The translations under genes and the position numbers were made by a program. Source: Zhongshania aquimaris (lineage in GTDB: Bacteria > Pseudomonadota > Gammaproteobacteria > Pseudomonadales > Spongiibacteraceae). From it: a stretch of 64,000 nt of DNA. Location of the stretch: positions 806,001-870,000 of the forward strand of contig NZ_JAHWDQ010000001.1 of the NCBI RefSeq assembly GCF_019312595.1, read 5' to 3'. Position 1 is the stretch's first letter, and every line of letters begins with the position of its first letter. Positions 1 to 9,701 of this stretch are shown in pieces. The notes beneath the pieces are model-generated. The model was given only the letters and a program-made list of their open reading frames with translations, did no database searches and was not told where the DNA came from.

Positions 1-85
1 CATTGTCCAACAAGTAAGGAGTTAAATTTCTCTCGACGCGACGATCGACTATCGCCAGCCGCCGACAAAAAAAACGAGGCGCACC

Positions 86-547
86 ATGACACCCAAGCAA
101 ATAGCTATCGTTCAATCGCAGTTACAGGCAGTGAAGTCCATCGGCAAGCCTTTTGCCAAAGTCTTCTATGCACGTCTGTTTCAGTTGGCACCCGATTTGC
201 GAAACCTATTTAACTGCACCGACAATAGCAAAGATCGCAAACTCATCAATATGCTTTGTACCACTGTGCATTCACTGGACAATATGGATGGACTCAAAGT
301 GGTCGCCCACAACATGGGGCAGCGCTACAGCGAGCAAGGCGTCAGTGATCGTCACTACGATTTTTTTATACAAGCCATGCTAGAAACATTAGAGATGGCG
401 CTTGGCGACGATTTTAGCGGTGATGCTAAAGCCGCCTGGGTTAGCATGCTAGCCATGTTAAAAGAGACGCTGCTAGAAGCGAGTAGCTATCGCGAAATTG
501 AACATACCGAGTGGGGCCATGAGGTTCCGATGGCATTGGTGGGTTAG
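86..547 (+). CDS. Single-domain bacterial globin
   Basis: A 153-residue protein with the all-helical globin fold of the Vitreoscilla haemoglobin/flavohaemoglobin-head type. A Phe at about residue 42 in the CD corner and the His-Tyr pair at 90-91 (proximal F8 His, as in VHb) fit heme binding. There is no FAD/NAD reductase domain, so it is a stand-alone globin that would bind O2 or NO and need a separate reductase. The ATG follows a purine-rich stretch (acgaggc). It stands alone, convergent with the thiolase downstream. The length matches the family (about 145-155 residues). The physiological role (oxygen delivery to oxygenases, NO detoxification) cannot be read from sequence. Confidence 0.85.
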   Translation: MTPKQIAIVQSQLQAVKSIGKPFAKVFYARLFQLAPDLRNLFNCTDNSKDRKLINMLCTTVHSLDNMDGLKVVAHNMGQRYSEQGVSDRHYDFFIQAMLETLEMALGDDFSGDAKAAWVSMLAMLKETLLEASSYREIEHTEWGHEVPMALVG

Positions 548-598
548 TTATTCGGCGCCAATGTAGTTTGAAATACTGAATACAAAACAAGAAAACGT

Positions 599-630
599 GC
601 ATCGACTCCTATTGAAACCCGAATCGATGC
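599..630. terminator. Weak inverted repeat between convergent globin and thiolase genes
   Basis: Arms GCATCGA (599-605) and TCGATGC (624-630) are perfect 7-bp complements with an 18-nt loop, between two converging genes. There is no clear T-tract on either side, so it may be a weak bidirectional terminator or simply chance. Confidence 0.25.
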
Positions 631-640
631 CGTTACGCTA

Positions 641-1816
641 TCAAATGCTTTTTGCGTAAACAGTAACCACCGCCGCGCCGCCTAAACCAAGATTATGCTG
701 CAAAGCCACCTTCGCACCGGCAACTTGTCTCGCCCCAGCCTCTCCGCGCAATTGTTTTGTTAATTCAAAACACTGTGCTAAACCGGTTGCTCCAATGGGG
801 TGTCCCTTAGACATCAATCCACCAGACGGATTTACAACAATTTTCCCGCCATACGTATTGTCGCCATCGGCTACGAAACGACTCGCTCCTCCTTCCGAAC
901 ACAGCCCCAAGGCTTCGTAACTAAGCACTTCGTTTGTGGTGAAGCAATCGTGAAGCTCAACGACATCCACATCCTCCGCATCAATCCCTGCCTGCATATA
1001 GGCTTTAGTTGCTGCCTGTCTAGTCATACCCGACCCCACCAACTTCATCGGATCGCTAAAGCTATCGAGCTTATCCGTAGCCATGCTTTGTCCCGCAATG
1101 ACGACACCTCGGGTAATACCGTGATGCTTTGCAAAGTCTTCGCTGCATATAATCGCAGCCGCCGCGCCGCAGGTTGGCGGACAGCACATTAGTCGGGTGA
1201 GATAGTTCATATATAGCATCGGTGAGTTCATCACCTCGGTAAGCGAAAGCGGCGTATTGAATAAGGCATAGGGGTTATTCACCGCATGATTACGGGTTTT
1301 CACCGCTACCTGCGCGAACAACTCAGGTTTTGCGCCATAGCGTTCCATATAGCTATGGCCAGCAGCGCCAAAACAACGGAGGGCCAACGGGGCGGCTGGG
1401 TAATCTAGTCTGTCTAAGGCTTCGTCAAAAATAGTAAATGGCGATTCTCTATCATCCCACTGAGAAGCAATTGCCCCGCTGGGCATTTCTTCAAATCCCA
1501 GCGCGAGCACACAATCCACTTCACCACTTAGAATTGCTTGCCTAGCAAGATAAATCGCGCTAGAACCCGAGGAGCAATTATTATTGACATTAACCACCGG
1601 AATACCGGTCATGCCAACATCATAGATCGCTCGCTGACCACTACAGCTATCGCCATATATATAGCCGGCAAATGCCTGCTGAACATCTGAGTAATTTAGA
1701 CCCGCATCTTTTAATGCATCACTTACTGCCTCGCTAGCCATCCTTCTGTAGGGCGCTTGCTTTCCGGGCTTGGCAAATTTCACCATGCCCACACCGGCGA
1801 CAAGAACCTGATTCAT
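641..1816 (-). CDS. SCP2-type thiolase (acetyl-CoA acetyltransferase family)
   Basis: A 391-residue thiolase of the SCP-x/non-specific lipid-transfer class. The nucleophilic Cys81 lies in NNNCSSGSSA, followed by the ELHDCF and GHPIGATG blocks that carry the catalytic His and second Cys region. Such enzymes cleave 3-ketoacyl-CoAs, often bulky ones (branched, aromatic or steroid side chain). Context suggests it is the thiolytic step after the ketone carboxylase and CoA ligase encoded upstream on the same strand, releasing acetyl-CoA plus a shortened acyl-CoA. The TonB receptor terminator lies just upstream, so the gene may have its own promoter or rely on read-through. A purine-rich TAGGGGGT precedes the ATG. 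The family call is firm; the substrate is inferred. Confidence 0.88.
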   Translation of the reverse strand: MNQVLVAGVGMVKFAKPGKQAPYRRMASEAVSDALKDAGLNYSDVQQAFAGYIYGDSCSGQRAIYDVGMTGIPVVNVNNNCSSGSSAIYLARQAILSGEVDCVLALGFEEMPSGAIASQWDDRESPFTIFDEALDRLDYPAAPLALRCFGAAGHSYMERYGAKPELFAQVAVKTRNHAVNNPYALFNTPLSLTEVMNSPMLYMNYLTRLMCCPPTCGAAAAIICSEDFAKHHGITRGVVIAGQSMATDKLDSFSDPMKLVGSGMTRQAATKAYMQAGIDAEDVDVVELHDCFTTNEVLSYEALGLCSEGGASRFVADGDNTYGGKIVVNPSGGLMSKGHPIGATGLAQCFELTKQLRGEAGARQVAGAKVALQHNLGLGGAAVVTVYAKSI

Positions 1817-1863
1817 TAAACCCCCTAATAAAGCGCTAGTAAGTATCGACTTTGAGCTAGAAA

Positions 1864-1890
1864 ATAAAAAAGCCGCGCTTTTCGCACGGC
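1864..1890 (-). terminator. Rho-independent terminator of the TonB receptor gene
   Basis: Read on the minus strand: a 7-bp stem GCCGTGC/GCGCGGC (one G-T pair) with a GAAAA loop, followed by TTTTTTATTTT. It lies immediately after the receptor stop codon and separates it from the thiolase gene. Confidence 0.8.
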
Positions 1891-1897
1891 AAAAAAA

Positions 1898-4363
1898 TTA
1901 ATCGTATTTATAATCAAACGTAATGCCGTAGGTGCGAGGATCGCTGACGTATCGCGTTACGATGTCACTTACCACCTGAACATGCCCCGTGGTCGCGTAC
2001 TCGTTAAATACGTTTCGGCCGTATAGCGTCACCATCCATTTCGCATCTGATCGTCCAAAACGCAAACGCGCATTTGTGATAGCGAAATCATCATGTGCAA
2101 AGAACGGGTCACCATCCAAGGTAGAATTGGTTTCATCTTTAAAGCTGTAATCTACCCCAACACCGGCCTCATATTCGCTGCCAATTGGTAAGCTGTAATC
2201 CGCTAAAATCGTATAACTCAGCTTCGGTGAATAGTTAAATTCACGTCCCGTTAAATCCGCTGGCTGACCTCGGGTATTAAAAGCATTAGGGAACTCTTTA
2301 ACCTCGGTCTCGATATACGCACCTGCGGCAGAAAGATATAAGCCTTCAAACGGTGATCCTGATATATCTATTTCAAAGCCTTTGACTTCGGACGATGGCG
2401 CATTTTGTAGCTGTGGTAGCGAGCCGAATAGCGGATCTTGAATACGCGAGAAGAGCTGCTTGTCGACATAGTCATAATAGAAAGCGGCAGTATTGAGCTG
2501 CAAACGACGATCAAAGAAGTTTAATTTAGCTCCAATTTCATAGGCGTCAACCTGCTCTTGGCGGGCGGGTACATACTGTCCCTGATCGGTGGTATTTGTG
2601 ACCGGGAATGAACCTGATTTAAAGCCCCGTGACCGAGACAAATACATCAGTACATTGTCATTCGGCGTCCAATCCCCAACGAGGCGCCAAGACAAGCTGT
2701 GCTCCTCTAGATTATCGGTGTAACGATCAAACTGACCATCTTCGGTAAGCGTAATACATTCACCGGGTGTGGTGACATCTGGAGTAGTTAACGCAAGTAG
2801 CGCGCGCTGCAGTGACAATGCACTGAACACGAGGTTTACATTGGTATTATTATCCTTGGCGTCATCTGCTAGGCAGCCGTTGAAATCCCGTTCCTCATCG
2901 GTGTAACGGGCTCCAGCGGTCACTTTTAATGTGTCAGTAAATTGCCACTCGACATTACCGAAGGCAGATTGAGAACGGTATTCCATTTCACCATCACCAA
3001 TGTAATAGCTTCCCAATAGACTTATATCGTCAAGCCCCGGTAAGGCGCCGACAAGGGGAACAACATAAAAAACGCTGTTGTTATCACTAGCACCAAACAG
3101 GCGATAATCCGTTCCGGTTTCATGTGGGGTAGCATGCAGACCCGCGGTCCAAGTAACTGGCCCATTGAATAGCTCGGCGCTTCCCGTTAATCGGAATTCA
3201 ACGTCGACATTTTCAATTTCAGAGAAAAGCGTAGTTTCTATATGTCGTTCGGAATAAGACGAGGCGGGAATTTCGCTGCCGTCTGCTTCAAAATTATTAT
3301 ATGAAACCAATAAAATACCTTCGACGGTCTCAGTAAACATCCAAGAAAGACGCAATGCCGCCTGATAGAACGTTTCATCCTGGGTGAAATCGTAGGGCTT
3401 ACCATTTACGTCTACACAGGAGGAATGCCCCTTACAAAACTCGGCGGCACGTGGGTCATCAGAATCTGGAATAAAGGGATAATTCTGCACATTAAGCGAC
3501 GCAAGCAAATCGCTTTGTGGATTTTGCGCATTAAAATATACCGGCTGTCCGGCACGGCTATCACTGCGATCTCGCCACCCGGCCAACATCAACCGCACAC
3601 TCACATCGTCGCTCGCATCCCAATCAAAGATGGATCGAAGAGAAAACTTATCCTGCTCACCCAGCTCGCGGCTGCGATCTGTATTACTGTATTGCCAAGG
3701 ATCGCCCTGCAAAATATAGCGCCCAGCAAAACGATATCGCAAACTGTCCGACACCGGGCCACTTACATAGGCTTCTAGATCTTTGCGATCAAATCGACCG
3801 TAGGAACCGCTTACGCCCGCCTCAAAATTCTCGGTAGGCTTTTTAGCAATGTAGTTTATGGCACCGCCTGTTGTGCTTCGGCCAAATAGGGTGCCCTGGG
3901 GGCCTTTCAGAATTTCGACCCGCTCGACATCAATATTAGGCCCTTTGGACATAATGGAGTACGGCATACTCACTTCGTCGATGTAGACCCCAGTTGTCGG
4001 GCTAGCAAAATAGGTTGAATCTGGAAAGCCAACACCACGCAATGTATAAACCGGCGCACCGTACCCACCTTCAGACGCTGAAAAACCTGGAACAATGATA
4101 TTGAGATCACGGGTATCAGTTACGCCTAGGATATCCAGCTGCTCACCGTTCAGCGCAGTAACCGCAATAGGGACATCATTTAGATTCTCCTCTCTCCGCT
4201 GCGCCGTAACCACCACCTCTTCAAGCAGGGCATTGCGGGTTCGCGGGTTCTTTTTAGCTATACCGTCCTGTGCCTGTGCAAACGTGGCTGCCGCCATCAT
4301 TACGGAAAGTGAAACGAGGCTAATAACAAAAGGGGGACATTTCCTTCTATACTTTGGGGACAT
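1898..4363 (-). CDS. TonB-dependent outer-membrane receptor (ketone cluster)
   Basis: An 821-residue TonB-dependent receptor. The N-terminus is a signal peptide ending near AQAQDG (about residue 32), followed by a TonB-box-like segment EEVVVTAQRR. The plug domain follows (VERVEILKGPQGTLFGRSTTGGAINYIAKKP, quoted in part: VEILKGPQGTLFGR), and then a long beta-barrel ending in a C-terminal segment with alternating hydrophobic residues (YGITFDYKYD). It takes up a ligand across the outer membrane using the proton-motive force. The class is common in bacteria that import hydrophobic catabolic substrates. It lies directly downstream of the carboxylase/ligase genes, with 174 nt between them, and has its own promoter region carrying the 7-2-7 palindrome also found in front of the carboxylase operon. 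The ligand is unknown; co-regulation with the ketone pathway is inferred. Confidence 0.92.
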   Translation of the reverse strand: MSPKYRRKCPPFVISLVSLSVMMAAATFAQAQDGIAKKNPRTRNALLEEVVVTAQRREENLNDVPIAVTALNGEQLDILGVTDTRDLNIIVPGFSASEGGYGAPVYTLRGVGFPDSTYFASPTTGVYIDEVSMPYSIMSKGPNIDVERVEILKGPQGTLFGRSTTGGAINYIAKKPTENFEAGVSGSYGRFDRKDLEAYVSGPVSDSLRYRFAGRYILQGDPWQYSNTDRSRELGEQDKFSLRSIFDWDASDDVSVRLMLAGWRDRSDSRAGQPVYFNAQNPQSDLLASLNVQNYPFIPDSDDPRAAEFCKGHSSCVDVNGKPYDFTQDETFYQAALRLSWMFTETVEGILLVSYNNFEADGSEIPASSYSERHIETTLFSEIENVDVEFRLTGSAELFNGPVTWTAGLHATPHETGTDYRLFGASDNNSVFYVVPLVGALPGLDDISLLGSYYIGDGEMEYRSQSAFGNVEWQFTDTLKVTAGARYTDEERDFNGCLADDAKDNNTNVNLVFSALSLQRALLALTTPDVTTPGECITLTEDGQFDRYTDNLEEHSLSWRLVGDWTPNDNVLMYLSRSRGFKSGSFPVTNTTDQGQYVPARQEQVDAYEIGAKLNFFDRRLQLNTAAFYYDYVDKQLFSRIQDPLFGSLPQLQNAPSSEVKGFEIDISGSPFEGLYLSAAGAYIETEVKEFPNAFNTRGQPADLTGREFNYSPKLSYTILADYSLPIGSEYEAGVGVDYSFKDETNSTLDGDPFFAHDDFAITNARLRFGRSDAKWMVTLYGRNVFNEYATTGHVQVVSDIVTRYVSDPRTYGITFDYKYD

Positions 4364-4477
4364 ATTTTATCTCATCCTTATTTTTATATTTTCATGCGCT
4401 CAATGAAATAAATCTAGCCTGCATTGAACAATCTGAGTAGCAAGTTCAGTTTATGTAAAATACCGCTATGTCTCACA

Positions 4478-4493
4478 CTACCCATTTGTGCAG
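4478..4493. promoter_or_regulatory. Imperfect 7-2-7 palindrome in the TonB receptor promoter
   Basis: CTACCCA-TT-TGTGCAG. The left arm is identical to two sites in front of the carboxylase operon (14256-14271 and 14347-14362), and the right arm matches the palindromic TGGGTAG at 5 of 7 positions. It lies about 115 nt upstream of the receptor ATG. The 7-2-7 layout resembles sites of GerE/LuxR-family HTH proteins such as NarL (TACYYMT heptamers), so the MalT-like regulator at 15646 is a candidate ligand. Confidence 0.45.
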
Positions 4494-4537
4494 TTTTAGA
4501 ATTTTCTTACCGAAATCTAAACCAACGGAATATAAAG

Positions 4538-6532
4538 TCAGACAGCCTTAGCTAGCCTTTGTATGGCGAAATCAATATAGAAATTCAAACTATCTGGATT
4601 TTTCATAGAACCCGCACTAGCCACCTCAGCCGCTTTCGCCCCCTTTAGTAACTTCCTGACCGGCACTTCTAGTTTTTTCCCCGTTAGGGTGTAGGGCACT
4701 TCTGCAACAACGACAATCTCGTCGGGTACGTGCCGCGGAGAACACTGCACTTTCAACTCTGACTTAATCGTATTGCGCAAGCTATCATCTAGCTCAACCC
4801 CGGGTTCCAAAGCCACAAATAGTGGCATATAAAAACCACCATTTTCAGTCTCGACGCACACGATAAGACTGTCAGCTACACCCGCTACGGCTTCGACAGT
4901 GCGGTAAATTTCTGCGGTACCAATACGAACACCAAAGCGATTTAAAGTAGCGTCGGAACGGCCATATATATAGCAACCTCCCCGCTCATTGATTTTTATA
5001 AAATCACCGTGCCGCCAAACGCCGGCTATATCTTCGAAATAAGACTTTTGATAGCGCTCGCCATCTTCATCATTTAAAAAATATAATGGCATCGATGGAA
5101 ATGGTAGATCGCAAATTAGCTCACCCACTTGATTGATACATTCACGCTGATGATCATCGACAGACTTTACTGACATACCTAAAGCCCGAGCCTGTATTTC
5201 TGCAGCATAAACTGGCTGCGTCGGTGTGGCTGCCACAAATGCACTTGCAATCTCAGTACCACCACTTTGGGAGGTTACCCACATATCTGACTTCACATTC
5301 TGATAAAACCAATCAAAAGTAGACGGCATTGACGGCGAACCACCAACCAATACTGTTGATAATCTTGTCAGCGCAAAATGATCCTTGGGAACAATATGGT
5401 TGGCCTCCATTAGCTGTACATATGTGGGACTAGCCCCAAAGTGCGTGGCGTCACTTTCTTCGGCCAAACGCCACAAGGTATCGGTACTGGGGTAAACCGG
5501 GCTACCGTCATATAAAATAATTCCTGCTCCCGACAACATCATGCCGACTAGCAGATTAAACATGACCCAGCCCGTCGTTGTGTAAAAGAAACTATTGTCG
5601 CCAGGCTTCAAGTTCATATGAAGACTCATGAACTTCAACATTTCGATTAAGACGCCAGTATGCGAATGTGCAATGGCTTTCGGTAAGCCTGTCGTACCTG
5701 AGGAAAAAACAAACCAAAGGGGATGTTGCGCACCTACCCGTTCAAATTTAAATCCGTCAACACCAGGGTCCTCGGTACTCAGCAGCGTCGGCCACGTTTG
5801 AACCGGAAGTTTGGTATTAAAGGCCGGACAATCGCCGAGCACATCTAACCGCACCAGCTGTTCAACTGAGGGCAATTTAGCAAGCAAATCCGACAGCACC
5901 TGTGTGCGATCAAACCGGCTGCCGTTAAAGGTGTAACCATCGCAAAAAAGGACCAGCTTTGGGCTAACTTGCCCAAGCCGGTCAAGAATCGCCTGAGTTC
6001 CGAACTCAGGCGCCGCATTGCTCCATACCGCGCCAACGCTTATCGTTGCAAGCATCGCGACAACTGTTTCTGTGCGATTCGGTAGTACCGCGCTGACTTT
6101 ATCGCCTGGTTTAATTCCCAATGAGCGCAGCGCTGTAGCGACCCGCCTCACCTGCTCATGTAACTCATTCCAGCTAAGCACGCTGAGCGAATCACTTTCT
6201 GACATCGCCGATATCGCGGGATGATCCCCTTTATGCCGGAGAATATGTTCCGCAAAATTCACCTTACTCCCGGTAAACCATGTCACCCCAGGCCGCATTT
6301 CGCGGCTGCTCATAACCTGCTGATAAGGGGTATCCGATATCACCTCAAAATATCGCCACAGCGCAGCCCAAAAGTCTTCTGGCTCCGCCACCGACCACTG
6401 CCAAAGCGCACTATAGTCATCACAGCTCGCAATTCCTTGCTGGTTCAACCAGGACATCAAGCTTGACATATTGCTGCTAGCAACAAATTCCTCTGTGGGT
6501 GACCACAAGCATTGACCTTCCTTTACAGCCAT
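4538..6532 (-). CDS. Acetoacetyl-CoA synthetase-like ligase (candidate beta-keto acid-CoA ligase, Bal-like)
   Basis: A 664-residue ANL-superfamily AMP-forming ligase of the acetoacetyl-CoA synthetase type. Visible motifs are the P-loop FSSGTTGLPKA, the TGWVMFN core, YIYGRSDATLNRFGVRIG and the C-terminal lysine region YTLTGKKLEVPVRKLL. I chose the ATG at 6532 because AAGGAG lies just upstream; a longer frame to 6583 would overlap the upstream gene. It activates a 3-oxo acid to its CoA thioester at the cost of ATP. As the last gene of the carboxylase operon it matches benzoylacetate-CoA ligase (bal) at the end of the Aromatoleum apc operon, and would capture the unstable beta-keto acid made by the carboxylase. 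Acetoacetate is the other plausible substrate, if the ketone is acetone. Confidence 0.88.
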   Translation of the reverse strand: MAVKEGQCLWSPTEEFVASSNMSSLMSWLNQQGIASCDDYSALWQWSVAEPEDFWAALWRYFEVISDTPYQQVMSSREMRPGVTWFTGSKVNFAEHILRHKGDHPAISAMSESDSLSVLSWNELHEQVRRVATALRSLGIKPGDKVSAVLPNRTETVVAMLATISVGAVWSNAAPEFGTQAILDRLGQVSPKLVLFCDGYTFNGSRFDRTQVLSDLLAKLPSVEQLVRLDVLGDCPAFNTKLPVQTWPTLLSTEDPGVDGFKFERVGAQHPLWFVFSSGTTGLPKAIAHSHTGVLIEMLKFMSLHMNLKPGDNSFFYTTTGWVMFNLLVGMMLSGAGIILYDGSPVYPSTDTLWRLAEESDATHFGASPTYVQLMEANHIVPKDHFALTRLSTVLVGGSPSMPSTFDWFYQNVKSDMWVTSQSGGTEIASAFVAATPTQPVYAAEIQARALGMSVKSVDDHQRECINQVGELICDLPFPSMPLYFLNDEDGERYQKSYFEDIAGVWRHGDFIKINERGGCYIYGRSDATLNRFGVRIGTAEIYRTVEAVAGVADSLIVCVETENGGFYMPLFVALEPGVELDDSLRNTIKSELKVQCSPRHVPDEIVVVAEVPYTLTGKKLEVPVRKLLKGAKAAEVASAGSMKNPDSLNFYIDFAIQRLAKAV

Positions 6533-6545
6533 CAGACTCTCCTTC

Positions 6546-7376
6546 TTATTGCTGACGCAGTGCGGCGATCTTTGTTCGAACAACTTCGGGCTCTACAAAA
6601 CCAGGTAGCTCTGCGTAAGCCCATTTGCTATCTAGCGCCGCCGCCTTACCTGAACTCTCCTGCCAAAATTCGGCTGAGAGCGATACCAAATCTGTATTGT
6701 CACTACCGGCATCATCACCCAGGCAATAGTATTGCTGGCTATCAAATTTTGCGCCGACCAACGGTTTGCGAAAGGCAAATTGCCAATGATAATTTTCAGC
6801 GACATTCGCCAAGGGTTTATAAAGCTCAACGCTGGCACCCGCATTTAAATCCGACTCAGACAAGGTGCTGACAATACCCGCTATTCCCGACGGCTTTAGC
6901 TGTCTCACGGTGTCCGCCAGATACACTGAGGTCGAGTCAATATCGAGGTCAGACAAGGACTCAATTTCCGCGGCGGGGTTGGCACGGGCATGCGCCCACG
7001 AAATAAGGGCGGCATTCGACGGAATCTCTAGCACCACCTCCGAGTCTACCATCGCGCAACACACTGTCATCCACTCCAGCATATCTGCGCGTAAATCCTG
7101 GTTTGTCAGAAATCGCTTTATCGCAAAACGAACACGACTTTTGCCGGTCATTGTTTGCAAAACATGGGGATGCCTATCGATCCAGCTGTCTAAAAACCCC
7201 ATCAAGGGCACACTGATTCGATCAGCTTCGAGGATACCCTGAAGCTTTTTATATACTTCGGCGAACTCGGTATTATTAGCCCACGGTAGCGCCCTACCGC
7301 CGCACAGTACATGCTCTGCGAAAGCGTGGGCATTAAGCCAAATTGCCGGACCTGTCTTGTTTTTTTCTACTATCAT
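6546..7376 (-). CDS. Orphan fifth gene of the ketone carboxylase operon (Apc5-like by position and size)
   Basis: A 276-residue soluble protein that I do not recognise from motifs. It has no signal peptide, no membrane segment and no obvious nucleotide-binding loop. It carries a central VSEL-like acidic stretch, many aromatic residues and single scattered Cys. It sits between the HyuB-like subunit (33-nt gap) and the CoA ligase (13-nt gap), with an AGGTG ribosome site. In Aromatoleum the fifth acetophenone carboxylase component, Apc5 (about 34 kDa), occupies this position and is, as I recall, needed in addition to the core complex for activity. The predicted mass of about 30 kDa fits. The assignment rests on synteny and size only; a homology search against Apc5 would settle it. 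Confidence 0.6.
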   Translation of the reverse strand: MIVEKNKTGPAIWLNAHAFAEHVLCGGRALPWANNTEFAEVYKKLQGILEADRISVPLMGFLDSWIDRHPHVLQTMTGKSRVRFAIKRFLTNQDLRADMLEWMTVCCAMVDSEVVLEIPSNAALISWAHARANPAAEIESLSDLDIDSTSVYLADTVRQLKPSGIAGIVSTLSESDLNAGASVELYKPLANVAENYHWQFAFRKPLVGAKFDSQQYYCLGDDAGSDNTDLVSLSAEFWQESSGKAAALDSKWAYAELPGFVEPEVVRTKIAALRQQ

Positions 7377-7409
7377 TTTTTATTCACCTATCAACAATTT
7401 CGAAAGCCC

Positions 7410-9656
7410 TTAAGATAGCGTTTGCAACGCCGCAAGCTGCGATTTTAGCTGCTGGATCTCTACATCCTTTGGGTCCGGCATGATGATAGGAGGCAACTCG
7501 GACGGCAGCGCCTTACCGAATGGCCCGCAATACAACTCTTCGGAGTTATTCCAGCGACCAAAGAACGGCACCGCCGGTGGTGGCTCAGGATTGACACGTG
7601 TCGCCATAAATTCATCCCAGCTGATACCTTGGGCAAGTCGACCCTTGAGTATTTCTGTGCGGCGCTTCGCGGTCTCTGCCTCATCGATGGCGTAGGTTTC
7701 GGCGTCGTAAACAACACCGTATAAATCGCTCGCCGTCTCTGCGCGGATAAGCCCCTCTTCCAAATCCTTAATAACCATCTCAGGATCGCGATCTAACACG
7801 TCGCCGTAGCCACCGCCGCCACCTTGGCTGGTCATGAACAGCTCGCCCTCAGGGTACAACTCGAATGCAACTGCCATCGAATGACTGCTGTATTCCGCTC
7901 CCTCGATCAAGCGGTCATTCATAATGCTTGCCATCGACGCTTCGAACAGTTCTGGTGTTTCTTTCAATACATTAAACAAATTTTTACCGCGTACTCTCAC
8001 CGTACCGTAGGTAGGGCAGGCATAGCCGCCATAAAGACCAAAGGTAGACGGGAAGTAAGAGCCACCAGTAAATGTCTGAAAGCCAAATGGTTGCTCGCCG
8101 TAACGCATAAGGCCGTATTCATAAGCCGCCCCGCCTCGAAACTTGCCGAAGCCGCAGTTACCCGGCCAAATTCGTTTAGATATCGCATATATGAATGGCA
8201 ACTTCTCTTCAGCATCTTCACTTTCGCCGATATCGACATTGGCACCGAAACACGGTGCAATACTGTGTTCACCATCCTCGTCGCACTTCGCACCACCGGC
8301 CATGCCATTGAGATCACCACACATATTCCCGCAGGAATCCTGATGCTGAGTTACCCCTCCGTAAATTATGGCGGCTGGTTGGTTAAACCAGCCCGCTTTG
8401 GTTTTGCCATACTTCTTAGGTGCACCGAAATACAATTTGGCAAAGGCCAATTCTGCAGCCGTCATAATCTTGAACATTGGCTGAATGCAGAGCGCCACCG
8501 GAACCTGATCTGAGCAATCAGCAATCGAGCCAGGGTCAGTAATAAATTCAAAGCAATCAATAATCGCTTGTGCACACGGCATATCAGGCCAAATATGGTG
8601 AGCAAGCGTTATGGCTACACCCAGCACCTGGGTACTCAACAAACTATTGATGGGGCGATTAAATAATTCCGGAGAGCTGCCACGCAAATCAACGATGACT
8701 TTGTCACCCTTCACGGTGAAGCAATACATAACTTTTAATAAGGCGGGCTCGCGCATGGTATCGTCAATATAGAATTGTGTGCGCACAGTGCCGTCGGGCA
8801 ATTCCGCAATGCGACGACGACCTTCGTCGCGCATAAATTCCACATTGCTTCGCAAAAATCCAACAATTGAATCTATGCCGTAGCGAGCAATATGTTCTTT
8901 ACCTCGCCGCTCCATTCGGCAGCAGGCCGCTAAGCGCGCTTTCAAATCTGCCAACATGGTTTGTGGTTCACGGCAGCTATTCTGAAAAAACGTCACTAAA
9001 TCCGTTTTTAGGGCATAGTTCTCTACCATTTTAATCGGCGAGCCACGTAGACCTTCATCCCAAGGCGACTCGATCATCGGCCCCATGCCGCCTGGCACAC
9101 GCGCACCAATTTCTCCTTCATGCATGGCACAAACACACCAGCTAACAATTTCTCCGTCATGGAAAATGGGCATAAAAAGATGTTGATCAGGGCTGTGAAT
9201 ACCACCGTAGTGAGCATCATTTAGCAAGAAGCCGTCGCCCTCATGGATACCCACCGTGTCATCGGCCTCAAAATATTTCCGAATGAAGCGAATGGGATAA
9301 TGCAGACTTACCGTAAACCCGGCCACGCCGCGAGTAGACGCGAGTGAAAGATCACCCGCCGCGGTAAAGTAGCCAGTAGACATATCTGCGCATTGCGCAG
9401 CGGGTGAAGCTACTGTCATTTCCGCAATTTTAAATGTTTCGTCAAGTGCTGCACGCAGGCCGGAGCGGATTTCAGCGTATAAATTACTATCCACCCCAGC
9501 GCTTAACACTTGCTCTTCATGCAGCGAGCGCGCAGCAACATGATGATTACGCTGGATCGCTGGATCGGGACCTAGGAAGGCCCTATTTTTACTCAGAAAA
9601 CGATCAACCAATTCTTGATCATCAGCGGTATCAGGATTTACCAAATTTGTGCTCAT
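7410..9656 (-). CDS. HyuB-like subunit of ATP-dependent ketone carboxylase (Apc4-like)
   Basis: A 748-residue hydantoinase B/oxoprolinase-type protein. Family landmarks include GDGFLLNDAHYGGIHSPDQ, ending in the FQTFTGGSYFPSTFG and GGGGGYGDVLDRDPE blocks near the C-terminus, where HyuB proteins have a Gly-rich GGGGYGDP motif. The ATG at 9656 has GAGGAA upstream; the GTG five codons earlier is less likely. HyuB subunits hold the carboxylation/hydrolysis half of acetone and acetophenone carboxylases, while the HyuA partners use ATP to activate bicarbonate and ketone. It is the fourth of the five carboxylase genes. The size (about 82 kDa) is a little above the recalled Apc4. The carboxylase call rather than hydantoinase comes from the five-gene arrangement with the Cys-rich small subunit and the ligase. 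Confidence 0.85.
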   Translation of the reverse strand: MSTNLVNPDTADDQELVDRFLSKNRAFLGPDPAIQRNHHVAARSLHEEQVLSAGVDSNLYAEIRSGLRAALDETFKIAEMTVASPAAQCADMSTGYFTAAGDLSLASTRGVAGFTVSLHYPIRFIRKYFEADDTVGIHEGDGFLLNDAHYGGIHSPDQHLFMPIFHDGEIVSWCVCAMHEGEIGARVPGGMGPMIESPWDEGLRGSPIKMVENYALKTDLVTFFQNSCREPQTMLADLKARLAACCRMERRGKEHIARYGIDSIVGFLRSNVEFMRDEGRRRIAELPDGTVRTQFYIDDTMREPALLKVMYCFTVKGDKVIVDLRGSSPELFNRPINSLLSTQVLGVAITLAHHIWPDMPCAQAIIDCFEFITDPGSIADCSDQVPVALCIQPMFKIMTAAELAFAKLYFGAPKKYGKTKAGWFNQPAAIIYGGVTQHQDSCGNMCGDLNGMAGGAKCDEDGEHSIAPCFGANVDIGESEDAEEKLPFIYAISKRIWPGNCGFGKFRGGAAYEYGLMRYGEQPFGFQTFTGGSYFPSTFGLYGGYACPTYGTVRVRGKNLFNVLKETPELFEASMASIMNDRLIEGAEYSSHSMAVAFELYPEGELFMTSQGGGGGYGDVLDRDPEMVIKDLEEGLIRAETASDLYGVVYDAETYAIDEAETAKRRTEILKGRLAQGISWDEFMATRVNPEPPPAVPFFGRWNNSEELYCGPFGKALPSELPPIIMPDPKDVEIQQLKSQLAALQTLS

Positions 9657-9701
9657 TGTTATTTTCCTCACTCCAATGCTGGGGAGCCGTCAATTATTAA
9701 T

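Noticed and set aside
4918-4931. GGTACCAATACGAA inside the CoA ligase gene, near match to the GGTAC-N4-AGTAC operator
   Set aside because: The second pentamer does not match (ACGAA) and it is inside a coding region far from the regulon.
7824-8513. Plus-strand open frame of 229 codons antisense to the HyuB-like gene
   Set aside because: It is a shadow of a well-supported gene, with no ribosome site and no recognisable motif.
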